From: Acetobacter sp.
GTDB taxonomy: Bacteria; Pseudomonadota; Alphaproteobacteria; Acetobacterales; Acetobacteraceae
Length of the DNA stretch: 64,000 bases
Direction: 5' to 3'
Assembly: GCA_017474285.1 (NCBI GenBank)
Contig: JAFVHT010000005.1
Location: 1-64,000, forward strand
Position numbers and translations under genes: made by a program. The notes beneath the pieces were generated by a model. The model made no database searches. It had not been told where the DNA came from and saw nothing but the letters and a program-made list of their open reading frames with translations. This document shows positions 55,998 through 64,000 of the stretch, piece after piece (positions within the stretch are counted from its first letter, which is position 1; each line of letters starts with the position of its first letter).

Positions 55998-57404
55998 ATG
56001 CCAAAGAAAACGCGTAACGAACAGATTATGGAGCATTTTAATAAGGCAGAGAAGTATCACTCTGCCGCTGTGGTGCAAAGAATTGTTGCCCATCGTTTAA
56101 GTGAACATATAGCGCAATATTTTGCTGGTTATAATCATAAACCACAAACGATTTTAGAGCTCGGGTGTGGCACAGGGTTACTCACGCATAATATATGTCA
56201 TTTATGGCCACAGGCGTCTATTGTAGCAACAGATTATGCCCCGCGTATGTTAGAGCGCGCCCAGAGAATGTTCCAAACAATGGCGCTTAAAAATGTTCAC
56301 TTTCATTGTATGGATATAGAGCATCTCGATAGAGACGGTCCTTTTGACCTTATTTGTGGGAGTCTGGTGCTTCAATGGATAGCCAATCCGCAAAAAGTGT
56401 TAAAGCGATTATCAGAGAGGCTTGCTCCTAATGGTATGCTCGCCTTCTCAACCTTGGTACGCGGTACGTTTGCACAATGGCAAGCTGCCTGCGAGGCCGT
56501 AGGGGGGCAGTCTGGTATTCCGTACTATCCCGATTTTGCCGATATGCAGGCGATGATTCCCTTTCCGTGTGTAGGATTGTGGCAACATGAAAGGGTGACA
56601 CATCCTTTTCAATCGGGTCTGGCGTTTGTGCAACATCTTAAAGAAACAGGTGCCTCTGTTCCACGTCATGAGAGTAGACCTCTGAGTGTGACGCAATTTC
56701 GCGGTGCTTTACGCCAATTTGAGGCAATGGGGAGTGCTGTAACATGGGAAGTGGCTTATGGGTGTTTTCGTAAGCCACCGCGTGCAGGGGTCTTTGTGAC
56801 GGGAACAGATACAGATGTTGGGAAAACAGTTGTTTCAGCCTGTCTTATGCAACGATGGCGTGGGTCTTATTGGAAGCCCTTACAAACTGGGTTGGCAAAA
56901 GAAAATGGCGATACAGCGACCATACAACAGCTCGTGCGTAATCCTGTTTGTTTTCCGCCTGCTTTAGCGTGTCAAGCCCCTCTTTCTCCTGAAGCGGCTG
57001 CAAGAATAGAGGGAATAGATATTGATCCGTTACGTTTAACATTACCAGAATCAGATCCAGAAACGCCTCTCATTATTGAAGGGGCAGGGGGTGTGATGGT
57101 TCCTATTACGGATACTCATTTCATGAGTGACCTTATGTCGTTATGGGGATTGCCTGTTGTGTTAGTAGCACGCAGTGGACTTGGCACGCTCAATCACACG
57201 CTTTTGACGATAGAAGCCTTAAGGAAAAGAGGAATGACTCTTGTGGGTGTTGTGCTGAATGGACCAGAAAACCCCGGTAATAAACAAGCCATTGAAGAAA
57301 AAGGGCACACACGAATCCTTGCAGAATTACCGCCTTCTGGCGTCTTAACACCAGATAAAATTGATCATTTAGCCCAAAAATTTCCCTTATGGTCAGATTT
57401 GTGA
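55998..57404 (+). CDS. bioCD: BioC-BioD fusion: malonyl-ACP methyltransferase plus dethiobiotin synthetase
   Basis: This 468-residue protein joins two biotin enzymes. Residues 1 to about 255 are a class I methyltransferase (ILELGCGTGLLTHNI; GSLVLQWIANP; STLVRGTF), which caps malonyl-ACP. From about 262, GVFVTGTDTDVGKTVVSACL is the P-loop start of dethiobiotin synthetase, followed by WKPLQTG, PLSPEAAARIEG, IIEGAGGVMVPI and GVVLNGPENPGN. The frame is continuous, with the BioD methionine replaced by the join. It ends the bioF-bioH-bioCD operon. bioB is not in the window. Confidence 0.93.
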   Translation: MPKKTRNEQIMEHFNKAEKYHSAAVVQRIVAHRLSEHIAQYFAGYNHKPQTILELGCGTGLLTHNICHLWPQASIVATDYAPRMLERAQRMFQTMALKNVHFHCMDIEHLDRDGPFDLICGSLVLQWIANPQKVLKRLSERLAPNGMLAFSTLVRGTFAQWQAACEAVGGQSGIPYYPDFADMQAMIPFPCVGLWQHERVTHPFQSGLAFVQHLKETGASVPRHESRPLSVTQFRGALRQFEAMGSAVTWEVAYGCFRKPPRAGVFVTGTDTDVGKTVVSACLMQRWRGSYWKPLQTGLAKENGDTATIQQLVRNPVCFPPALACQAPLSPEAAARIEGIDIDPLRLTLPESDPETPLIIEGAGGVMVPITDTHFMSDLMSLWGLPVVLVARSGLGTLNHTLLTIEALRKRGMTLVGVVLNGPENPGNKQAIEEKGHTRILAELPPSGVLTPDKIDHLAQKFPLWSDL

Positions 57405-57553
57405 GCAGATTTTTAGAGTGTGGAAATACTTGACATTATTTTTTATCTGTGACTATTTTTGCAGACAGAGTTTCAGTAAGTGTGAGAGTTGATCCTTTGT
57501 GATACCATTGTGATACCATCATAGGGTCGTGATATTGTCTTGTTGAGGAAATT

Positions 57554-57721
57554 ATGGCTAAGAGCAATGTTATTAAAATTCGTCTCGTTTCAACAGCAGA
57601 AACGGGTTATTTCTACGTGACGAGAAAAAATGCGCGTGCGCATACAGGTAAAATGGAACTTAAAAAATATGATCCTGTTGTGCGTAAACATGTTGTTTTC
57701 CGTGAAGCGAAAATCAAGTAG
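57554..57721 (+). CDS. rpmG: 50S ribosomal protein L33
   Basis: A 55-residue basic protein with [20 protein letters not shown] at the start and [19 protein letters not shown] at the end. This is the zinc-free L33 form used in alphaproteobacteria. GAGGAA precedes the ATG. Confidence 0.96.
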   Translation: MAKSNVIKIRLVSTAETGYFYVTRKNARAHTGKMELKKYDPVVRKHVVFREAKIK

Positions 57722-58055
57722 AAAAATAAATAGAGGTGAAATTCCCTAGATTGGTCTAATTTATTGATCTAACTTTCTAGGGAATACTTAAATATTTTAA
57801 ATTTGAATGTTAGATACGTAGGCTCTCCTCTCGTTTTTTTTGTTGATTTTAGAGGGAGAGCTAGGTTTTTGTACATATTTACGTTCTACTGATTTATCAA
57901 AAATTAAAGATTAAAATAAAATTTGACATAAAATAGTTTTTAATAGTAACGCTTTAACTTAATATGCGCTTGTTTAATTAAGTCGTCTTGTTAAGTAATG
58001 CGTATCTGTGTTTTTTAGGGATAAGTAATTTAGGTATAATTGTGGGGAGATTAGC
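57722..58055. other. Intergenic region after rpmG
   Basis: The left part holds a perfect inverted repeat, ATTCCCTAGA (57741-57750) and TCTAGGGAAT (57776-57785), which could end rpmG although its T tail is weak. The right part is AT-rich and presumably carries the promoter of the next gene. Confidence 0.5.
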
Positions 58056-58451
58056 GTGTTACATCTTGCTATGGCTGCGTTAGCGGTAATTGTGGTGGGG
58101 ACAGCTTTAGTTTGGGTTTGGTGTGGTCTTGTTTTATCCATCAATCCGCTTTTTGTTTTCTATATTTGGATGAATGAGCTTATCTGGAATAAAACACCAG
58201 AAGAGTGTGAAATTTTAAGATATAGTAAATTACGGTTGAGGTCGGTCACTGTTCGTAAGCTTATCAAAAGGTTTGTTAGGGCAGGGGGTGTTACTCAAGA
58301 GCAGGCGGATACATGGGATAAAGCCATAGATGAGGCTATGTCTCCTTATGGTTCTTACGTAAAGGGACAGTTATCTTTTGCTGATTTTGTTAAAATTAAG
58401 AAGGTCTTTAGTGATATTGAGCTCCAGATAGGAGGCGGAAAGCGTTCTTAA
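58056..58451 (+). CDS. Small membrane-anchored protein, paralogue A
   Basis: This 131-residue protein starts at GTG with GGGGAG six bases upstream. A single N-terminal membrane helix (LAMAALAVIVVGTALVWVWCG) is followed by a charged domain with INPLFVFYIWMNELIWNKTP, ECEILRYSKLRLRSVTVRK and FADFVKIKKVFSDI. The next gene encodes a clear paralogue with the same layout. I do not know the family. The conserved FxIWxNEL and ILRYSK elements define it. Confidence 0.7.
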   Translation: MLHLAMAALAVIVVGTALVWVWCGLVLSINPLFVFYIWMNELIWNKTPEECEILRYSKLRLRSVTVRKLIKRFVRAGGVTQEQADTWDKAIDEAMSPYGSYVKGQLSFADFVKIKKVFSDIELQIGGGKRS

Positions 58452-58523
58452 TTTGTATCTACATTAGTTTAGATAACTGTTAGATAAAAATTGCTTCTCT
58501 TTGTATAAGTGTGGCAAAAAAAT

Positions 58524-58533
58524 GGGGGGGGGG
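58524..58533. repeat. G10 homopolymer upstream of paralogue B
   Basis: Ten consecutive G begin 44 bases before the start codon at 58568, in the short gap between the two paralogues. It lies in the probable leader or promoter. Confidence 0.9.
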
Positions 58534-58567
58534 AGACTTCACCTCAAAGATGAGCATGGAGGTTTAA

Positions 58568-58978
58568 ATGTTTTCTATAGCGCAAAATTTACAGATTTCG
58601 CTTGTTGTGATTGTAACTCTTGTTATTTTAACAGTTTTTATTTGGATATGGTGTGCTTTTATTTCGTCTATTAATCCTGTGTACACGTTCCACATTTGGT
58701 GGAATGAGTTGATGTTGGGTAAGTTTCCGGTAGAGAGTGAGATTTTACGTTATAGTAAAACAAAATTGAGAGAAAAAAGTGTTCGTTTAGAAATAGATCG
58801 CGCGCTTCGACAGAGGATTATTACATTTACACAGGCAGAGGCATGGAAAAAAGAAATGCATGATGCTTGTCCTAACTACACCCATTATAAGAAAGGGCGG
58901 TTTTCTTTTTCTGACTATGCTAAAATACAAGAAGTGTTTGACAGTATTGTATTACGCATATGGGATAAGAGTATGTAG
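58568..58978 (+). CDS. Small membrane-anchored protein, paralogue B
   Basis: This 136-residue protein repeats the layout of the gene before it: an N-terminal helix (ISLVVIVTLVILTVFIWIWC), then INPVYTFHIWWNELMLGKFP, ESEILRYSKTKLREKSVR and FSDYAKIQEVFDSI. GGAGG precedes the ATG. Function unknown. The G10 tract upstream could vary its expression. Confidence 0.72.
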   Translation: MFSIAQNLQISLVVIVTLVILTVFIWIWCAFISSINPVYTFHIWWNELMLGKFPVESEILRYSKTKLREKSVRLEIDRALRQRIITFTQAEAWKKEMHDACPNYTHYKKGRFSFSDYAKIQEVFDSIVLRIWDKSM

Positions 58979-59000
58979 CATAGAATAAATGCAAATATGT

Positions 59001-59042
59001 AACGTGTTAGGTTTCTAAAAGAAATCTAACACGTTTTTTTTT
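59001..59042 (+). terminator. Terminator of the paralogue pair
   Basis: AACGTGTTAGGTTTC and GAAATCTAACACGTT pair with one mismatch around a five-base loop, followed by a run of T. Confidence 0.85.
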
Positions 59043-59128
59043 ATATTTTTATAGGGGGAGCGAAATCTACTATTTATAGGATTTTACACTTTAATCTAAA
59101 AATGTATAATTTTATTCTATATTCTTTT

Positions 59129-59152
59129 AAGGAAAGGAAAGGAAAGGAAAGG
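59129..59152. repeat. GGAAA pentanucleotide tandem repeat
   Basis: Four GGAAA units and a final GG lie between two convergent genes, beyond both coding regions. A short microsatellite of this kind may change length, but here it has no obvious target. Confidence 0.8.
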
Positions 59153-59188
59153 CACAAGAGAGCAAAATATCTATAGAAATAGGCTTTA

Positions 59189-59527
59189 TTAGGCAGGCGG
59201 TTTATACCAATTATAAGGGACAACAATATCGTCTTTATCAGCCATATTAAGCATAGCGCGTGCGCGTTCGTCTAAAACATCAAGATCAAGATTTTGTTCA
59301 CTGAGGGCATTAACGCGTTGACACCAAAAATCTCTTTCTGTTAGAGCGTTTTTATAGGCAAGCTTTGCTTGGTCGAGTAGAACAAGTTGTTTTTCATAAG
59401 CATAGAGACCATGGGCGCCTTGGGTAACGTTCCAGCCAAAATAAAGGGTAATAATGAGAAACACGCCAGGAGCTGCTGCGATACGAATAGCACTACGTAC
59501 CGAGCGGCGAACACGACTTATAGACAC
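59189..59527 (-). CDS. ftsB: FtsB/DivIC-like septum formation protein
   Basis: This 112-residue protein has one membrane segment (PGVFLIITLYFGWNVTQG), then a coiled coil (YEKQLVLLDQAKLAYKNAL) and a C-terminal DLDVLDERARAMLNMADKDD, typical of alphaproteobacterial FtsB. FtsB acts with FtsL and FtsQ in the divisome. It follows eno, the common alphaproteobacterial order. Confidence 0.9.
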   Translation of the reverse strand: MSISRVRRSVRSAIRIAAAPGVFLIITLYFGWNVTQGAHGLYAYEKQLVLLDQAKLAYKNALTERDFWCQRVNALSEQNLDLDVLDERARAMLNMADKDDIVVPYNWYKPPA

Positions 59528-59678
59528 TTAAACTTACCTCGTTGAAAAACTAACAACGCGAAACCCTGCTGCGTGTTGTTTCTTAGCGCTTTTTATAAGA
59601 ACTGCAAAACAAAACACGTATAAAAGAAATACGCTCTAAGTTTTTATTTAAAAAGCATAAGGGAGGGGTAACAACAGG

Positions 59679-61307
<1,629 letters not shown>

Positions 61308-62633
61308 TTGTTGTTTGAGCAGTTAGAACCTCTTTCTCAAGAAGCTCTTAAACATTTGTGGTCTGTTTTACCGCAGGCGCGTTTGGTTGGGGGTGTTGTG
61401 CGTGATTTGCTGGCACAACGCCCTATTACAGATATTGATATAGCAACACCCCAACCGCCTGAAGAAGTAATACGTTTGTTACAAGCGGCAGGGATTCATG
61501 TTGTACCGACAGGTCTTCAACATGGCACAGTGACAGCAGTTATTGAGGGTGTTCCTTACGAAATTACTACTTTACGGCGTGACGAAGAAACAGACGGACG
61601 CCACGCCCGTGTTTGTTGGACAGAAAATTGGAAAGAAGACGCTTTACGACGTGATTTTACTATCAATACGCTTTCTATGGATTGTAATGGCGTAATTTAT
61701 GATTATGTCGGTGGACAAGCTGATCTTCAAGCGGGTGTGGTGCGTTTTGTCGGTGATGCGGAAACGCGTATCCGTGAAGATGCGTTACGTATTTTGCGGT
61801 ATTTTCGTTTTTACGCCCGTTTTAATCAATGTGAACACGATTTATATCACGATTTATATTATGACTCGGCAGTAGACGCTATTTGTCATTTATCCTCTTT
61901 ACTATGTGGGTTGTCTGTTGAACGTATATGGTCGGAGTTTAAGCGTATTCTTTGTGGACCAAAAGTGGGGGAAACTTTGCGCCTTATGCAACAAACAGGC
62001 GTTTTAGCCTATGTGTTACCTGAGGGGTTTTGTCTTAATCGGCTAGAAAATCTTCTTGACCTGCATACTCATATGCCTTCGCAGATTTTTTCTCAGCCTC
62101 CCTATCAGCCCTTATTGCGGTTAGCGGCCATGACAGACCAGCCGAAACACATCGCCCAACGACTAAAACTCTCTCGTGAGGAAAGTCGTTTTGTTTGTGC
62201 TGTTTCAAAAGAATTTTCACAAAAAGAAAAAGAAGCGCTGACGTATTCTGTGTTACACGTAAGGGAAAACGCTTTGCGCGCTTTGTTTTCTCAAGAGTCA
62301 AAAGAAATTCTTGAGGGGCGCTTATGGTTAGCACAATGTGATGATAACTATGCGCTCACTCAACAAGAGAGAGAGGCAAAAAAGAGGGGGGACGAGATAA
62401 AAAATGATTTTTGTCACGCCATAACACAACTTGTAACAATGGAAAAACCTCAATTTCCTCTTGCTGGGCGTGATGTGATAGCGGCAGGAAAAATTTCAGG
62501 TCCTGACGTAGGTCTTCTGTTAGAACGCGTTCGGCAATGGTGGTGCGCTGGGGGGTGTTGGGCAGATCGTACAGCGTGCTTACAAAAACTTAAGGCTTTC
62601 GTGCAACAGGACAGGCACGAAAAACCAATTTAA
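61308..62633 (+). CDS. cca: CCA tRNA nucleotidyltransferase
   Basis: This 441-residue class II nucleotidyltransferase adds or repairs the 3' CCA of tRNAs. The signature LVGGVVRDLL, the DIDIATPQPPEE catalytic acids and RRDFTINTLSMD are present, followed by the helical RNA-binding part. It begins at TTG (an in-frame TGA lies 12 bases upstream), which rules out a longer form. It is followed by the ABC transporter. Confidence 0.94.
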   Translation: MLFEQLEPLSQEALKHLWSVLPQARLVGGVVRDLLAQRPITDIDIATPQPPEEVIRLLQAAGIHVVPTGLQHGTVTAVIEGVPYEITTLRRDEETDGRHARVCWTENWKEDALRRDFTINTLSMDCNGVIYDYVGGQADLQAGVVRFVGDAETRIREDALRILRYFRFYARFNQCEHDLYHDLYYDSAVDAICHLSSLLCGLSVERIWSEFKRILCGPKVGETLRLMQQTGVLAYVLPEGFCLNRLENLLDLHTHMPSQIFSQPPYQPLLRLAAMTDQPKHIAQRLKLSREESRFVCAVSKEFSQKEKEALTYSVLHVRENALRALFSQESKEILEGRLWLAQCDDNYALTQQEREAKKRGDEIKNDFCHAITQLVTMEKPQFPLAGRDVIAAGKISGPDVGLLLERVRQWWCAGGCWADRTACLQKLKAFVQQDRHEKPI

Positions 62634-62703
62634 AATTTTAAAATATAGTGTCTTAAAAAAAGAGTTATAAAAAGTAATCATAGAAAGTAGAAAGAGGTGA
62701 GTT

Positions 62704-64000
62704 GTGTCGTTACGGGGGCTTCGTTTTTTACGTCGTGAATATTTACCAGATGACACGCGTATTCTTTTGGGGCGTTTGTGGCGGAGTTGGATTAAACACC
62801 ATTTTGGGCGTATAAGTCTTGTTATGGGGCTAACAGCGCTAACCGCTATTTTAACGGCATTCTATCCGTTGGTCATACAGCGTGCGCTTGATATGTTTTC
62901 TGCCCGTGATCCGCGTGTGTTATATCAGGTGCCGTTACTTGTTGCGGCTTTAACAAGTGCTAAAGCGTTGTCTCAATATTTGCAAACCATTATGTCACAA
63001 CACATGGTGTTAAGTGTCATTAGAGATTTGCAAGGGGAAATGTTTGATCATCTGCTCTTTACAGATGTGAGTGCGGTAGAACGTGAAGCCCCAGCAAAAT
63101 TAGCCTCTCGTTTTACAACAGATGCTGTTTCTATTCGCGATGCCATGATACGAGCCATTAACGCTTTAGGGGATGGTGTTACCGTTATCGGGCTTATTGT
63201 CTCTATGTTTTACATGGATTGGGAACTAAGTGTGATAGCAGCGTTTCTTTATCCGATTGCGGCATGGCCCGTGCAATATTTTGGGCGGCGTGTTAGGCGT
63301 GCCTCTGAAGCAATGCAAGAACGGATTGGAGAAACAGCCGCTTTTTTAACAGAGAGTTTTGCCCAAGCACGGACTGTGCGGGTCTATCGTATGGAAACAG
63401 AGGAAAGCCAGCGTGCACGCTTGTCTTTTGACCATTTTAATCAAGCCATGTTGCGTATTACCCGCGGGCGGGCATGTATTGACCCATTTTTGGAAGTTTT
63501 AGGCGGTATTATTGTGGCGGCTGTTTTAGGCTTTGCTGGGTGGCGCGCAGCGAGGGGCGGAGCGACGTTAGGAGATTTTTCTGGTTTTGTGGCAGCTTTG
63601 TTATTGGTTGCGCGTCCTTTGCGGGCGTTAGGGGCTTTAAACGCGGCTTTACAAGAAGGGTTAGCGGGGCTTGCGCGGATCTTTCGCATTATTGATGAAC
63701 CTCCTGCCATTACAGAACGTCCGAATGCTGTTGTTTTACCAGAGGGAAAAGGGCGGCTTACTTTTGAAAATGTCGGTTTTGTTTATCCCGATGGGCGTGT
63801 TGGGCTTAATGGGGTAAGTTTTGAAGTACAGCCTGGGCGTACTGTCGCGTTGGTTGGTCCTTCAGGAGCGGGGAAATCAACGGCGTTATCACTTGTGCCA
63901 AGGCTTCACGATGTCACAAAGGGGCGTATTGTGTTGGATGGGGTTGATTTGCGTGATGTGCGCCTTGCAAGTTTGCGTGATGCTATTGCTTTTGTGAGTC
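62704..64000 (+). CDS. msbA: MsbA-like ABC transporter, 5' part
   Basis: A GTG start at 62704 has GAGGTGAG just upstream. The visible 432 residues comprise the six-helix membrane domain (RISLVMGLTALTAILTAFYP; AKLASRFTTDAVSIRDAM) and the beginning of the ATPase with Walker A GPSGAGKST. This architecture belongs to lipid A or multidrug half-transporters (MsbA/LmrA type). The end, with signature and Walker B, lies beyond the window. In alphaproteobacteria this gene often follows cca. Confidence 0.87.
   Translation, partial: MSLRGLRFLRREYLPDDTRILLGRLWRSWIKHHFGRISLVMGLTALTAILTAFYPLVIQRALDMFSARDPRVLYQVPLLVAALTSAKALSQYLQTIMSQHMVLSVIRDLQGEMFDHLLFTDVSAVEREAPAKLASRFTTDAVSIRDAMIRAINALGDGVTVIGLIVSMFYMDWELSVIAAFLYPIAAWPVQYFGRRVRRASEAMQERIGETAAFLTESFAQARTVRVYRMETEESQRARLSFDHFNQAMLRITRGRACIDPFLEVLGGIIVAAVLGFAGWRAARGGATLGDFSGFVAALLLVARPLRALGALNAALQEGLAGLARIFRIIDEPPAITERPNAVVLPEGKGRLTFENVGFVYPDGRVGLNGVSFEVQPGRTVALVGPSGAGKSTALSLVPRLHDVTKGRIVLDGVDLRDVRLASLRDAIAFVS

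Noticed and set aside
59129-59152. GGAAA repeat as a phase-variation element
   Set aside because: It lies beyond the 3' ends of two convergent genes, where a length change would not alter a frame or promoter.

Overview
The window looks like chromosome of a low-G+C alphaproteobacterium, most likely an acetic acid bacterium (Acetobacteraceae), possibly an insect-associated lineage such as Commensalibacter or its relatives. The class is supported by a class I lysyl-tRNA synthetase, divergent tsaD/hemC-hemD, secB facing a Tim44-domain gene with smr nearby, an NDUFA12-mlaD-DUF2155 string, the eno-ftsB pair and the cca-msbA pair. The genus is an inference from base composition and gene style, not a proof. 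No rRNA, CRISPR array, intact insertion sequence or prophage was seen. There is one tRNA (Asp-GTC), plus two small ribosomal protein genes (rpmJ, rpmG).

Layout. 1-0.25 kb: edge of a broken DUF1156 (anti-phage-associated methylase) gene. 0.5-5.3 kb: CinA-like protein, lysyl-tRNA synthetase and an MprF-like flippase that lacks most of its lysyl-transferase domain. 5.5-7.4 kb: outer-membrane beta-barrel with a long low-complexity insert. 7.7-16 kb: tsaD, hemCD, secB, tim44, an orphan DNA methyltransferase, a triheme cytochrome c peroxidase and smr. 16-19 kb: decayed TPR gene, rpmJ and the ahpC/ahpD peroxide defence genes. 19-28 kb: hisI, ygfZ, tRNA-Asp, ppa, ettA, mlaC, mlaA and two tandem DnaJ/TerB-like genes. 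28-31.6 kb: queuosine operon queA-tgt-queG. 32-37.9 kb: AT-rich accessory island with a decayed gene, then neuD-neuB-neuA-neuC, a neuA relic and a family 52 glycosyltransferase. 38-52.7 kb: PEBP protein, one-carbon genes (MTHFR-like, folD), RidA plus an RNR-like protein, the NDUFA12/mlaD/DUF2155 group, otsB, dsbB, an FMN glutamate-synthase-like protein, frameshifted uvrC and pgsA. 52.7-57.4 kb: biotin genes bioA | bioF-bioH-bioCD (fused). 57.5-64 kb: rpmG, two paralogous small membrane proteins, ftsB, eno, cca and the start of an msbA-like ABC transporter.

The most notable system is the nonulosonic (probably sialic) acid locus. It holds precursor epimerase, synthase, acetyltransferase, CMP-activating enzyme and a candidate sialyltransferase, all on one strand in DNA visibly AT-richer than its flanks. 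Its neuA carries a run of nine G residues inside the coding sequence. A one-base change in either direction would hit a stop within about 14 codons, so surface sialylation may be phase-variable. Two further long G runs (9 and 10) lie just upstream of an outer-membrane protein gene and of a small membrane protein gene, which suggests a wider set of contingency tracts.

A second theme is gene decay. DUF1156, a TPR gene, an unknown gene at 32 kb, the second neuA, uvrC and a small membrane gene are all interrupted. Some breaks fall in homopolymer runs, so true decay and assembly error must be told apart.
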